From Streptomyces coelicoflavus (GTDB lineage Bacteria > Actinomycetota > Actinomycetes > Streptomycetales > Streptomycetaceae), in contig NZ_BEWB01000018.1 in assembly GCF_003112555.1 (NCBI RefSeq), positions 113,058 through 177,057 of the forward strand: 64,000 nt of DNA, written 5' to 3'. Of the stretch, positions 28,628 to 38,188 are shown piece by piece (position 1 is the first letter of the stretch; every line of letters starts with the position of its first letter). Made by a program: the position numbers and the translations under genes. Below the pieces are notes generated by a model. It searched no databases and was not told the origin of the DNA. It was given only the letters and a program-made list of their open reading frames with translations.

Positions 28628-29404
28628 TCAGTCCATCCGGCGCGCCGTGCCCAGCAGCCCGGTCTCCACATCGGTCGGCTGCGTCATCACGTACTGCCGG
28701 TCCCGCTCCGTACACCACAGGGTGACCCCGTCGGCGAGGGTCGGCAACGCCTCGTACTCGGAGCGGGGCAGGCCGGTCACCCGGCCGATCTCCGCCGCCT
28801 CGTCCGGTGAGACGCGCTGCACGCCCACCAGGCGCGCCTGGCGCATCAACCGCGGTGCGAGGGGACTCAGGTAGGGCAGCAGTGTCAGCACGGACTGCCA
28901 GGGCGCGGAAACCACCCGCCCGCGGGGTGGGCGCATGCCGCAGTCCCGGATGACGAGGACCGGAGCCGTCGCCGACGCGCCCTGGGGCGGGACCCGGCCC
29001 ACCTCGTGCACGGTCATGCCGGACTGACCGCCGCCGACCGCCTGCACCACCTGAGCCCAGTGCGCCGGGCGACCGGTCTCCACCGCCACCCGGGCCCCGG
29101 TCGCCGCCACACGCAGCGCCAGGACCTGCGTGGTCCAGAGTCCGCCGATCAGCAGGATGTCGAAGGGCGTCGGGCGGTTCACCCCGAGCACGGCGGGCTG
29201 ACCCTCGCCGTTGACCCCCACCACGACACCGTCGTCCCCGACGGGCAGACCGAGCGTGTCGACCTGCGCCATGGAGAGAGTGTGCCGCGGATGACGTGGG
29301 CCCAGGAGCCCGAACCCGGCCCGCAGACGCTCCCGGAGCGTCGCGACCGGCTGCCCCGGGATGGCCGCCGGGGGAGTGGGAGCGGTGGACGGCGTAGCAG
29401 CCAT
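28628..29404 (-). CDS. Conserved T7SS-locus protein of unknown function
   Basis: A 258-residue cytosolic-looking protein without signal or TM. After a Pro/Ala-rich start come alternating strands and helices (MAQVDTLGLPVGDDGVVVGV, PFDILLIGGLWTTQVLALRV, VLVIRDCGMRPPRGRVVSA). The middle resembles a nucleotide-binding-like alpha/beta fold without a P-loop. Its ATG shares one base with the eccE stop (TGATG), so it is translated with EccE and probably works with it. I do not recognise the family. Confidence 0.7.
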   Translation of the reverse strand: MAATPSTAPTPPAAIPGQPVATLRERLRAGFGLLGPRHPRHTLSMAQVDTLGLPVGDDGVVVGVNGEGQPAVLGVNRPTPFDILLIGGLWTTQVLALRVAATGARVAVETGRPAHWAQVVQAVGGGQSGMTVHEVGRVPPQGASATAPVLVIRDCGMRPPRGRVVSAPWQSVLTLLPYLSPLAPRLMRQARLVGVQRVSPDEAAEIGRVTGLPRSEYEALPTLADGVTLWCTERDRQYVMTQPTDVETGLLGTARRMD

Positions 29405-30732
29405 CAGCGGGCACCTCCGAGGGGCAGGGTGGCGAGCAGGCCGGGCAGCTGTTCACGGTCCAGACGCACGAGTCCGGTCCGCGCCTGGCGTGCGAGGTTC
29501 TCCAGACCCCGGCGTGCGTCGGCCAGCTCCTGGCTGCTGCGACCGGTCACCCGCACGTGCCCGGTGATCGCCACGTCCTGGTGCCCGCTCCGCGCCAGGG
29601 TGAGGCTGAACGAGGTCGCCAACGCGGGCACCGCGGTCAACTGGGCCACCAACTGGGGCAGACCGACACCCTGACCGCCCAACTGCGGCCAGCGGCGCAC
29701 CCAGTACGTGGTGTGCCGCCGGTTGTCACAGCGCCAGCTGCGGCTCGACTCCTCGGTCCGCCGCAGGGGCGTGTCGCCCTGACCCGACTGGACGGTCACC
29801 ATCGGGTTGGCGCACATCGAGGTGGCGAGGGCGGACGACACCTCTTCCTCGGTGAGCAGGTTCACCCGGAAACCGGCACCGGTCAGCCGGCTGGAGAGGT
29901 GCTCGGCCGACCGCACCAGGCACTTCTGCGCGCCCGGCAGTCCGCCGCCGCGCGCGGCCACCGCGTCGGGGCACAGTTCGGGATCGAGCTTCAACGCGAT
30001 CCACATGATGCGGACGGCGGGGGCGGCGATCTCGGACTGCAACTGCGCGTAGTTGGCCACCACCACCGACTGCCGCGGCAGATGGGGCGCGGGCGCGGTC
30101 TGCGTGTGCAACACGATCTGCGCCGACTCCAGACGAATGCCGTCCACGTCGAGCGCGTCCCGAACCAGGGCCAGCGGGAGTGGTCTGCGGCCGCGCTCGG
30201 CGCGCAGCGCCCCGGCGTCGGCCTCCACCTGGAGCACGGCGGTGAGGAAGCCGCCGTCACCCACCATGCCGACCGGCCGACGATCGCGCTCGTCCCGGTG
30301 AACGAAGCTGTACGTGCGCAGGTTCGGCTCGCACTCCACCGCCGGGACCAGGCTGGGGTCGATGTCCTGCGGCACCGGAGTCTGCGGTGCCGCGCGCCGA
30401 CGGGCGCGCAGGGCAAGATGGCTGGCCAGCCACTCGGGAAGTGAGCGCCGACGTCGACGTACCACCGCCAGCAGCACCAGCACCACGGCGACGGCGGCCG
30501 ACGGCACCATCGCCACCGGCCCGACGAGCCAGCCGCACACCGCCAGCGCGGCGGCCAACTCGAGCAGTACCAACCGCTGCAGAACGGAGGAACCACCGCG
30601 GGCCGGCCGCGCCCGCAACTGCGGTGTGACAGAGGCTCGGACAGCCGACGCCGTGCGACCGGCGTCCGGCGGAGCGTCGGCCCGACGGGGCGCCGAATGC
30701 GTGCGTGACCGGGTCCGCGATGCGGAAGCCAT
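29404..30732 (-). CDS. eccE: Type VII secretion protein EccE
   Basis: A 442-residue membrane component of the ESX complex. The N-terminus is basic and disordered, then two adjacent TM helices (LVLLELAAALAVCGWLVG and VPSAAVAVVLVLLAVV), followed by a basic stretch (RRRRRSLPEWLASHL) and a large soluble domain (RTYSFVHRDERDRRPVGMVG..). Two-TM topology plus this soluble domain and the position beside eccB identify EccE. A GTG lies just before the ATG at 30732 (start 30735), and either could be used. Confidence 0.8.
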   Translation of the reverse strand: MASASRTRSRTHSAPRRADAPPDAGRTASAVRASVTPQLRARPARGGSSVLQRLVLLELAAALAVCGWLVGPVAMVPSAAVAVVLVLLAVVRRRRRSLPEWLASHLALRARRRAAPQTPVPQDIDPSLVPAVECEPNLRTYSFVHRDERDRRPVGMVGDGGFLTAVLQVEADAGALRAERGRRPLPLALVRDALDVDGIRLESAQIVLHTQTAPAPHLPRQSVVVANYAQLQSEIAAPAVRIMWIALKLDPELCPDAVAARGGGLPGAQKCLVRSAEHLSSRLTGAGFRVNLLTEEEVSSALATSMCANPMVTVQSGQGDTPLRRTEESSRSWRCDNRRHTTYWVRRWPQLGGQGVGLPQLVAQLTAVPALATSFSLTLARSGHQDVAITGHVRVTGRSSQELADARRGLENLARQARTGLVRLDREQLPGLLATLPLGGAR

Positions 30733-30952
30733 CACTCCAAATCCCCCGAACTCTCACCGAAGACATCGTGCTCAGCACACGGCAGGCCCGGGAAGCCTAC
30801 CCGTGGCTCCCGCACCGTTCGGCAACAGGCATAGTAGGTGCCGGGTCCGACAGCCGAGGTTCCGGAGGCAACCGGAGCGGGAGAGGGAATTCAGTGGCGT
30901 CCGCTGCGCCCCCGCTCCGCCAAGCCCGCGTACGGGGAGACGACGAACACAC

Positions 30953-32479
30953 ATGGCATCACGGCGCGATGAACTGAACGCCTACACCTTCGCGAAGCGC
31001 CGCACACTCGCGTCCTTTCTGCAGCCTTCACCCTCCGGCTCGGAGGAAGGCGCCCCCCGGCCGCTGCGGGCGATCGTGCCCGGCGCGGTCGTCGGCGTCG
31101 TCGTCCTCGCCGTGTTCGGTGCGGTCGGACTGTTCAGCCCGACCGCACCGAAGGGCTGGGACGACGTCGGAGGGCACGTGATCGTGGCCAGCGACTCCAC
31201 GACGCGGTACGTCGTCCTGAAGACCGACGGCAGGAAGCAGTTGCACCCGGTCCTCAACATGGCCTCCGCCAAGCTCCTCCTCGACCCCGACAAGGACGGC
31301 GTCATCACGGTCGACGAGGGCGTCCTCGACAGCGGCGAGCCACCGCACGGCGCCACGATCGGCATCCCCTACGCCCCCGACCGCCTGCCCGGCCCCGACG
31401 AGGCCGAGAAGGCCAAGCGCTGGGCGGTCTGCGAACGCCCCGGCCCCGGCGGCCGGGCCATCCAGAAGGCGGCGTTCGTATTCGCCGAGAAGGAATGGCC
31501 CAGGACGGAGGGCAAGAACAAACTCGCCGGGGGCGACTTGATGTACGTCGTCGGACCGGACGGCACGTCGCCCTACGTGGTCGACTCCCGCGGCTCCGCC
31601 TACCCTCTGGCCGACCCTGCCGACAAGGAACTCCTCAAGGCCCTGGACACCCAGGGCCGGGCTCCGCAGCGCGTCTCCCAGGAGTGGCTGGACACCCTCC
31701 ACAAGGGCGACCCGATCGAGATCCCGGAGATCAAGGGCACGCCCGGCGCGGACGCGGGAGCCTCCGACACGCTCGGGGAGTACAACAAGGTCGGCATGGT
31801 CATCAAGGCGTACGACGGCCGACGCATGCAGTACTACGTCGTGCAGAGCGGCGCCGTGGCCCGCGTCTCGGAGTTCACGGCCACCCTGCTCCTCAACAGC
31901 GGCGCCCTCGTCGATGTCGGGCAGGCAGGCGAGGCCCAGCAGGTCAGCCCGGGCGCGGTCGTCGACAGCGTCGAGTTCGAGGGGCAACGGAACTGGCCGT
32001 CGTACCGCCCGAAGACCGTCAACGACGGCACCTCCGCGAACTCCGGCCGCAACACCGTCTGCAACGTCCTGCGCTCGGTGAACACCAAGAACGGCACCAC
32101 GACCCTGTCCACCTGGGCGAGCACCGACTTCCCCGCCCAACTGCCCACCGGCTCCTCCAGCGCCTACGTGACACCGGGATCCGGCCAGCTGTACCGCCAG
32201 TTCCAGGGCAGCGAGACGAAGGCGGGCGGGGTCTTCCTCGTCACCGACACCGGACTGCGCTACGCCCTGCAGTCCAACAGCGACAGCGCCGATGACGACA
32301 AGGGGATCGGCACCTCCGAGAAGAAGCGCGAGAAGCAGCTGAGCGAGTCCCGCATCGCCCAGACGCGGCTCGGCTACGAGAGCGTGGAACCCTCACCCGT
32401 CCCGGCCCAGTGGTCCACGTTCCTGCCCACCGGCCCACGCCTGTCCGAGGCGGCAGCACGCCAGCCGCAGGGCTCGTGA
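30953..32479 (+). CDS. eccB: Type VII secretion protein EccB
   Basis: A 508-residue membrane-anchored ESX core protein. The family opening MASRRDELNAYTFAKRRTLA is followed by one TM helix (AIVPGAVVGVVVLAVFGAVGLF) and a long extracytoplasmic domain with EccB repeats (VIVASDSTTRYVVLKTDGRK, LHPVLNMASAKLLLD). The frame is open far upstream, but the N-terminal family motif fixes the ATG at 30953. A GGGGAGA lies 14 bases upstream. The mycosin gene begins 4 bases after its stop. Confidence 0.93.
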   Translation: MASRRDELNAYTFAKRRTLASFLQPSPSGSEEGAPRPLRAIVPGAVVGVVVLAVFGAVGLFSPTAPKGWDDVGGHVIVASDSTTRYVVLKTDGRKQLHPVLNMASAKLLLDPDKDGVITVDEGVLDSGEPPHGATIGIPYAPDRLPGPDEAEKAKRWAVCERPGPGGRAIQKAAFVFAEKEWPRTEGKNKLAGGDLMYVVGPDGTSPYVVDSRGSAYPLADPADKELLKALDTQGRAPQRVSQEWLDTLHKGDPIEIPEIKGTPGADAGASDTLGEYNKVGMVIKAYDGRRMQYYVVQSGAVARVSEFTATLLLNSGALVDVGQAGEAQQVSPGAVVDSVEFEGQRNWPSYRPKTVNDGTSANSGRNTVCNVLRSVNTKNGTTTLSTWASTDFPAQLPTGSSSAYVTPGSGQLYRQFQGSETKAGGVFLVTDTGLRYALQSNSDSADDDKGIGTSEKKREKQLSESRIAQTRLGYESVEPSPVPAQWSTFLPTGPRLSEAAARQPQGS

Positions 32480-32483
32480 CGAA

Positions 32484-33776
32484 GTGGCTCCCCGGAAGAC
32501 GGAAAACATGCAGAAGCAGCGGACCAGCCCCCGCACCCGCACACGGAGCATGAGGACGGCCATGCTCACCGCCACCGTGCTGGCCGCACCGACCGTACTC
32601 ACTCTCCTCCCGGCCGCCCCCGTGGCGCGTGCGGCCGAGTGCACCTTCCCCTCCAAGAACTACGAGGGCAGGCCCTGGTCCCTCCAGCGCGTCAACCTGG
32701 ACGAGCTGTGGGCGCAGTCGAAGGGCAAGGGTGTCCAGGTCGCGGTGATCGACACGGGCGTGGACGTGAAGAACCCCCAACTCACCGACGCCGTCGACGC
32801 GTCGAAGGGCAAGAACTACCTGCCCGAGAAGAACGACAAGGGCGAGAAGATCGAACGGGGCAACGCCCACGGGACCACCGACACCGTCGGCCACGGCACA
32901 CGCGTGGCCGGCATCATCGCGGCCCGCCCCGCCGAGGGCACCGGATTCGTCGGCCTGGCCCCGGAGTCCACGATCATCCCCATCAAGCAGAACGACGCGG
33001 AGGGCAACGGCACGGCCGGCACCCTGGCCACGTCGATCCGTTACGCCGTGGACGCCGGCGCCGACGTCATCAACATCTCCCAGGACACGGCCAAGGCGAT
33101 CAAACCCGACTCGACCCTGGAGTCGGCCGTCGACTACGCCCTGGGCAAGGAGGTCGTGGTCGTCGCCTCGGCGGGCAACGACGGCCTCGGCGGCAAGGAC
33201 AAGACGACCTACCCGGCTTCGTACGAAGGCGTCCTCGCCGTCGCATCCTCCGACCGCAACAACGAACGAGCGCCCTTCTCCCAGGCCGGCGAGTTCGTCG
33301 GCGTGGCGGCCCCCGGCGTCGACATGATCTCCACCGTCCCCGGCGGCGGCCACTGCTCGGACAACGGCACCAGTTTCTCCGCGCCCTACGTGGCCGGGGT
33401 GGCGGCCCTGCTGAAGTCGGCCTACCCCAAGTGGACCGCCGAGCAGATCGTCGCCCAGATCGAGCAGACGGCCGAACGCTCCATCCCCGGCCACGACCGC
33501 CTCGTCGGCTGGGGCGTGATCGACCCGGTCAGGGCCCTGACCGCCGTGGACCCCGCCCACCCGGTGGAGTCCCCCGCAGCCGAACAACCAGACGTCCACG
33601 CCATAGCCCCCGACGTCCCACCTCTCCACCTCGGCGAAACCGCAGAGGAACGCAACACCCGCCTGGGCACCTACGTGGCCGTCGGCGCCCTGGTCCTGGC
33701 AGCCGGCCTGGGCGGTACAGCGGTGGCGGTACGGGATTCGCGGCGGCGGGGTGGTGGAGGGCGGAGCCAGGAGTGA
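32484..33776 (+). CDS. mycP: Mycosin MycP, subtilisin-like protease of the ESX system
   Basis: A 430-residue S8 serine protease anchored in the membrane. The GTG at 32484 lies 4 bases after eccB; an ATG at 32508 is also possible. A Sec signal (MLTATVLAAPTVLTLLPAAP, then ARA) precedes the catalytic domain. The triad is Asp90 (AVIDTGVD), His137 (TVGHGTRVAG) and Ser297 (NGTSFSAPYVAG). The C-terminus has a Pro-rich linker, one TM helix (AVGALVLAAGLGGTAVAV) and an Arg-rich cytoplasmic end. In mycobacteria MycP is required for ESX secretion. Confidence 0.93.
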   Translation: MAPRKTENMQKQRTSPRTRTRSMRTAMLTATVLAAPTVLTLLPAAPVARAAECTFPSKNYEGRPWSLQRVNLDELWAQSKGKGVQVAVIDTGVDVKNPQLTDAVDASKGKNYLPEKNDKGEKIERGNAHGTTDTVGHGTRVAGIIAARPAEGTGFVGLAPESTIIPIKQNDAEGNGTAGTLATSIRYAVDAGADVINISQDTAKAIKPDSTLESAVDYALGKEVVVVASAGNDGLGGKDKTTYPASYEGVLAVASSDRNNERAPFSQAGEFVGVAAPGVDMISTVPGGGHCSDNGTSFSAPYVAGVAALLKSAYPKWTAEQIVAQIEQTAERSIPGHDRLVGWGVIDPVRALTAVDPAHPVESPAAEQPDVHAIAPDVPPLHLGETAEERNTRLGTYVAVGALVLAAGLGGTAVAVRDSRRRGGGGRSQE

Positions 33777-33810
33777 CGGTGCCATAGTCCCCGTGGCGCC
33801 TCACCGGCGG

Positions 33811-34494
33811 CTACGCGGGATCCAGCACGGGCTTTGCGGGAAGCCCGCCGTTGTCCTTGCAGCCCAGTTCCTTGGCCATGGCCAGTGAGACGGAGTGGGC
33901 CACGGTCGCATAGGCGTCCTTCAGCGCCTGGATGTCACCTTCGGGCGTTGTCGGCGTGGCCCAGTGCCGCACCCCGATGACGACGTGAACGTCTGGCGGG
34001 AAGCCCAGCTTGTCGCTCTGGCATGCGAAAAAGACATAGGCCTTGTCCGCGGCCGTCACGGCCAGTTCTCCCATCTTCAGTTCGGTGAACTCCGGGGCCG
34101 AGTCACCTGTCGGAGGGCCGTCCGCCAGGTCCCAGGTGATTCTGAGGTCGAAGTCCGGGGTGCCGCGGGGCGTGTAGATACGGCAGATGTCGTTGTTCCC
34201 GGTGGCGCGCGGGTACGCGTCGGCAAGGTCTGCTGTTGCTTGCTTGACCGTGTACTCCTCCGCCGACGCTTCGAAGCGCGACGAGCCCGTGATCACCTTG
34301 AGTGACTTGGCCGCGTCGGAGGAGATGGCGCTGCCACCACAAAGCTCTGTTCCCGCAACGACCTTGTAGTCGTCTGGAACCCCGTCCTCGTCCCCGTCGT
34401 CTCCACAACCGGTGGCCGCTACGAGCAAGGCACCGGCCACGGCAATGGAGAGGAGCCTCCCGCGTACCGGTCCACGACTGATCACTGTCCCCAT
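33811..34494 (-). CDS. Secreted lipoprotein, last gene of the WXG-effector cassette
   Basis: A 227-residue protein with signal LLSIAVAGALLVAATGC (lipobox AATGC) followed by an acidic linker GDDGDEDGVPDD. The mature domain has several Cys and an end (AMAKELGCKDNGGLPAKP) resembling that of the exported protein at 44276-45295. The ATG at 34494 sits directly on AAGG, and a GTG three codons later (34485) has better spacing. It lies 33 bases after the effector gene and could be its immunity or surface partner; that is inference. Confidence 0.7.
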   Translation of the reverse strand: MGTVISRGPVRGRLLSIAVAGALLVAATGCGDDGDEDGVPDDYKVVAGTELCGGSAISSDAAKSLKVITGSSRFEASAEEYTVKQATADLADAYPRATGNNDICRIYTPRGTPDFDLRITWDLADGPPTGDSAPEFTELKMGELAVTAADKAYVFFACQSDKLGFPPDVHVVIGVRHWATPTTPEGDIQALKDAYATVAHSVSLAMAKELGCKDNGGLPAKPVLDPA

Positions 34495-34527
34495 CCTTAA
34501 GTGTCTTCGGCCCTTCGTCCGCCGGTA

Positions 34528-36873
34528 TCAGCCGGTCTCCGGACCGTTGCCCTGCTGATTCTCCCGGTCGTTACCGACCCCGTAACCGATCAGCATTGAT
34601 TCGTGCAGGTCTTGATTGAAGTCGCTGTTCTCGTCCACGCCGTTGTATGCCAGGAACTCCTCCATCGGAGCCTCAGCCATACTCTCACCGGCAGAGTAGA
34701 TCTTCTCCTTCTCCTTCTCGGTGAGGTCCTCGATCTTCTCCTTGTGCTCATCCACCGAGTTGTCGGACACGTCGCCGACCATCTGACTGATGAGCTGTTC
34801 CGCAGCCCCGCTGGCAGTGTCGGTGGCCAACGGGATGAGCACCGCAGCCGTGCCCACGGCCGCAGTCGCGGGCAGAAAGGCGACGCCCGCAGCGATGCCA
34901 GCTGTGGCTCCGAACTCGACCCAGCCCGCCCGCTTGGCGACCGCCTTCTCGTAGTCCTCGTGGGTCTTGAGGTTCGTCGCCTCCACCTGGTCGGCTCGGG
35001 ACTGGTCAAGCATGCCTTGCACCTCGGCGCCCACACGCACGGTCGCCCTGGCAGCACCCTCAATGATTCCGTCCGGGCCGACGGTCCCCTCCAGCACGCT
35101 ACGGGTGTAGACCTGCTCCGCGGTTGAAAGTGTCGCGTAGGCGTCTGGATGCTGCCCCAGAGTACTGAGGAAGCCCCGGACGACGCTCCGCCCGTTCCCG
35201 TCCACAGTGTCCGAGAAGTCGAGGTGCCCTTCCGGGTTCTTGCTCGGCGCGAAGACGCTCTCCTGATCGTTCTTGGCCAACGCCCAGTTGATGTCGTCGA
35301 TGTAGCCGGCGCCCATGACCCCCAGGCTGTCGGCCATCGCCTCGTGGTGCTCCTTGAGGAGACCCGGGTCCTCGGAGTACTTCTCCATGACCTGCTGCAT
35401 GACCGCGACGTTGGCCTCGTCGCGCACCACGTCGGCGTCCGGGTGCCCGGCCGGGTAGCCGAGGGTCGCCGACTCCAGGGCGTGGCCGAGGGCGTCGGGC
35501 ATGTAGCCGAGCGAGGCCTCGAGCTCCTTCGGGTCGAGCGAGTTGACGTCGCCGAAGGACTCCCACTTCTCGTTGGTGAAGAAGTCGAGGTAGTTGTCGA
35601 ACGCCTGGCCGTCCTTGTCCTTGCCGAGGTCGGCCGTCGCGCCGTGGTTGACCGTGCCGTCCTCGTTGTACGCGGTCGGCGGATCGGTGAAGAACTTCTT
35701 CGCCGCTTCCGGGCTGTTGCCGAGCGCCTCCAGCATGGCGGTGGTCGGCTCGTAGCCGGCGCCGTTCACTCCCGAGGGGTTGAACGGGTTCTTGAGCCAG
35801 CTGTTCACCATCTTGGTCTCGGCGAACAGGCCGGGGTCCTTGGCGTGCAGCTGCGCCACGTGTTCGGCGATCGGGTTGAGGAACTTCGCGTCGTAGTTGC
35901 CGTACCGCATGATCCCGCCGAGCAGCTGATACCCGAAGGGCCCGCCCGCATCGTGCTTGGACAGCGGGATGTGCTCGGTGCCCAGCTTGCGCAGCTCCGG
36001 GCCCCACTTGTCGGTGAACGCATTGTCGTGGGAGGCGGTGGCAAGGTTGAGGCCGAGGTTCTTCTGGAGCTCCTGGACGTCCTTGAGGCGCTCCGGGTCG
36101 ACCTTGCTGTAGTCGTACGTGTCCGTGGCGAGCTGCCCGAAGAACGCGAGGGACTTCTCGGGGCCGAGCTTGTTGTAGAAGTGCGTGGAGAACTCCGCCG
36201 ACGAACTGTTGTCCTTCAGCAGCTCGTTGAGCTTCTCCAGGTCCTCGTGCGAGATGTCCCGGCCCTTGGCCGCCAGGGCCGCGGCACGGTCGGCCTCCTC
36301 CTGGTCCAGCTTGGTGTACTTGGGGGCGCCGAAGTCCTTGCGGCCGGTGGCGTTGGCGGCGAGGGTGTTGTTCAGGGAGACGTCGGTGTCGTTGCAGTTG
36401 TCGACGATATCGTCGATCTTCTTCTGCCACGACTCGATGTTCTTCCGCTCCTCGTGCAGGAGCTTGCTGTAGTCGGGGTCGTGGCGTGCCGCGGGAATCT
36501 CGGACAGCGGCTGCTTCGCCGTGACCTTGCCCTTGCCGTCGACGCGGACACCGGCCGCGGGGCCCTCGTGGTCCCTGATGTTGACCAGGTCGTCCATGGC
36601 CTTCTTGATGGCCGTGTAGCCCTCGTGAAGGATCCGGTGCACGCCCTTGGCCTCGACCACGGCGTCCGCGAACTCCTTGACGGTCTTGGTGATGAACGTC
36701 TTGGTGACGCCGGCGTTGACGCCCTCCCAGGCCGCCTTGTCCGCCTTGGCCTTCATTCCGTCGCCGGCGTCGGTGGCGAGGGTGTCCAGCTTTCCCACCA
36801 TGTCCGACCAGTCGTCGACGGCGGTCTTCAGCTTGCCCAGCGGGGCGTCGATGATGTCCTCGTACTTCAGCAC
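34528..36873 (-). CDS. WXG-type large protein, candidate type VII secreted effector
   Basis: A 781-residue protein. The first 120 residues are helical with a WXG turn (Trp49-Glu50-Gly51), like WXG100/LXG N-terminal targeting domains. The middle is largely helical with a segment (DAGGPFGYQLLGGIMRYG..FLNPIAEHVAQL) seen in DUF6571-like actinobacterial proteins (tentative). Near residues 655-690 is a Gly/Ala-rich hydrophobic stretch (FGATAGIAAGVAFLPATAAV), which could insert in a membrane. The GTG start at 36873 follows GGGGGAG. No catalytic motif was recognised. Confidence 0.7.
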   Translation of the reverse strand: MLKYEDIIDAPLGKLKTAVDDWSDMVGKLDTLATDAGDGMKAKADKAAWEGVNAGVTKTFITKTVKEFADAVVEAKGVHRILHEGYTAIKKAMDDLVNIRDHEGPAAGVRVDGKGKVTAKQPLSEIPAARHDPDYSKLLHEERKNIESWQKKIDDIVDNCNDTDVSLNNTLAANATGRKDFGAPKYTKLDQEEADRAAALAAKGRDISHEDLEKLNELLKDNSSSAEFSTHFYNKLGPEKSLAFFGQLATDTYDYSKVDPERLKDVQELQKNLGLNLATASHDNAFTDKWGPELRKLGTEHIPLSKHDAGGPFGYQLLGGIMRYGNYDAKFLNPIAEHVAQLHAKDPGLFAETKMVNSWLKNPFNPSGVNGAGYEPTTAMLEALGNSPEAAKKFFTDPPTAYNEDGTVNHGATADLGKDKDGQAFDNYLDFFTNEKWESFGDVNSLDPKELEASLGYMPDALGHALESATLGYPAGHPDADVVRDEANVAVMQQVMEKYSEDPGLLKEHHEAMADSLGVMGAGYIDDINWALAKNDQESVFAPSKNPEGHLDFSDTVDGNGRSVVRGFLSTLGQHPDAYATLSTAEQVYTRSVLEGTVGPDGIIEGAARATVRVGAEVQGMLDQSRADQVEATNLKTHEDYEKAVAKRAGWVEFGATAGIAAGVAFLPATAAVGTAAVLIPLATDTASGAAEQLISQMVGDVSDNSVDEHKEKIEDLTEKEKEKIYSAGESMAEAPMEEFLAYNGVDENSDFNQDLHESMLIGYGVGNDRENQQGNGPETG

Positions 36874-36893
36874 GCTGCACGCTCCCCCGAGCC

Positions 36894-37325
36894 CTACTGC
36901 ATGTATTTCGTGAGTACGGAGATCCGAGTCAGATCCCCTTCGACCTTTGCCTCGTCCTTGGCGTGCCGGGCCTTGCTGTAATCGAGGTGATTCGATATCT
37001 GTCCGCAGGCGTCCAGCAATGTCCGGAGATGGGTCTGCCAGTTGTCGTGCACCTTCAGCAGCCCCGAACCGCTCGCGAAGTTCCCGTTCGTCAGTGCCGT
37101 CGCCGCGTCGAACGTGGCGACCCGGGCGTGGTCACCGTCCTTCGTCAGCCGCCCCAGCAGGTCGTAGGCGTCATTGCCGATGGCGCCGAGGTCGTCCCGG
37201 TGGACCACCAGGTCCTTGCCGCCGCCTCCGCCTCCGCCGCCCTCGGCCGACAGGCTGTCGATCTGCATGCCGGTCCGCTCGGCCGCCGCCGTGTGCAGGT
37301 GAGCCCATTCTTGCTCGAACGTCAT
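36894..37325 (-). CDS. Small helical ESX-like partner protein
   Basis: A 143-residue protein. The ATG at 37325 is preferred because GGGGGAATTC precedes it. It has two helical halves joined by an octaglycine run (SAEGGGGGGGGKDL). The second half (HDNWQTHLRTLLDACGQISN) is amphipathic and WXG100-like, but the WXG turn itself is missing. It lies 20 bases upstream of the WXG effector gene, the usual place for a partner or chaperone in T7SS substrate pairs. Confidence 0.7.
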   Translation of the reverse strand: MTFEQEWAHLHTAAAERTGMQIDSLSAEGGGGGGGGKDLVVHRDDLGAIGNDAYDLLGRLTKDGDHARVATFDAATALTNGNFASGSGLLKVHDNWQTHLRTLLDACGQISNHLDYSKARHAKDEAKVEGDLTRISVLTKYMQ

Positions 37326-37471
37326 GAATTCCCCCATTTCCATTCGGGCAGGCCACTGCACCGCGCTCGCCCGGCCACCGACCTGATCACCTGTCGCTTA
37401 TACCATCACCCGCCGACGGGGCGTTCGGCGAACGGTACCCGGGCCTCGCCCATGGATTAGCGTGAGGCCTC

Positions 37472-38158
37472 ATGCGTATCGGTGGAAAGCTCGCGGGCGT
37501 GGCCCTGATCACGCTCGTCGCCGCAGGCTGCAGTGGGTCGGGATCGGCCGACGACAGCGCTTCCCGCCCCGCGGGCACCGCACCGCCGAAGAACGGCAAG
37601 CAACTGTCCGTCGCGATCACCTCGGCCGAGCCAGCACTCCTGACGGTGACGACACTGAGCGGCGCCCTGCCGCCGGAGCCCGCCGACGACGCCCCGTTCA
37701 CCGAGCGGACGCTGTGGGAGTTGCGCAAGAAGACCGTGGCCATGGCCGGGACGCCCGGGAAGACCAGCGCCACGTGCGAGGGCGGCAAGGTGAGCGAGGA
37801 GCCGGGTGCCACCACGGGGTGCACCGTCACCTACGAGGGCCAAGAGGTCACCTGGTCGATCGAGTTCGAGAAGTTGACCGACGACCTGAACTCCTACGAC
37901 ATCACCAACGCCGGCCAGGCCGTGCTGACGGCGAAGTCCGTTTACGGCCAACTCTGGAGGGAGTACAACGGCGTAAGCAAGCATCTGCGCTGCGACAAGG
38001 TGCCGGACGTCGAAGGCGTCGCGTACGACCAGGACACCGGCCACCACTGTCAGTACGTCTCGACCGTCGACGGCGAGGCCCGATGGGTCGATGTCCCGGT
38101 GAGCGTGGGCGAGCACGGGGTCGTCTTCGACAACGGTCGGTCGCCGGAGTCCTTTTGA
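37472..38158 (+). CDS. Secreted lipoprotein of unknown function
   Basis: A 228-residue protein, divergent from the effector cassette. Signal MRIGGKLAGVALITLVAAGC with a clean lipobox (VAAGC), then a Ser/Asp linker. The mature part contains a repeated Cys-rich beta pattern: TSATCEGGKVSEEPGATTGC followed by TVTYEGQEVTWSIEFE, and later HHCQYVSTVDGEARWVDVPV, resembling DUF4333-type exported domains (tentative). It is probably displayed on the cell surface. Confidence 0.75.
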   Translation: MRIGGKLAGVALITLVAAGCSGSGSADDSASRPAGTAPPKNGKQLSVAITSAEPALLTVTTLSGALPPEPADDAPFTERTLWELRKKTVAMAGTPGKTSATCEGGKVSEEPGATTGCTVTYEGQEVTWSIEFEKLTDDLNSYDITNAGQAVLTAKSVYGQLWREYNGVSKHLRCDKVPDVEGVAYDQDTGHHCQYVSTVDGEARWVDVPVSVGEHGVVFDNGRSPESF

Positions 38159-38188
38159 GGCGGTGAGATGGAGCGCCAAGGAGCGCGT

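Noticed and set aside
35149..36981. 610-residue ORF antisense to the WXG effector
   Set aside because: Val/Leu/Arg-rich shadow; the opposite strand has the WXG motif, ribosome binding site and operon spacing.
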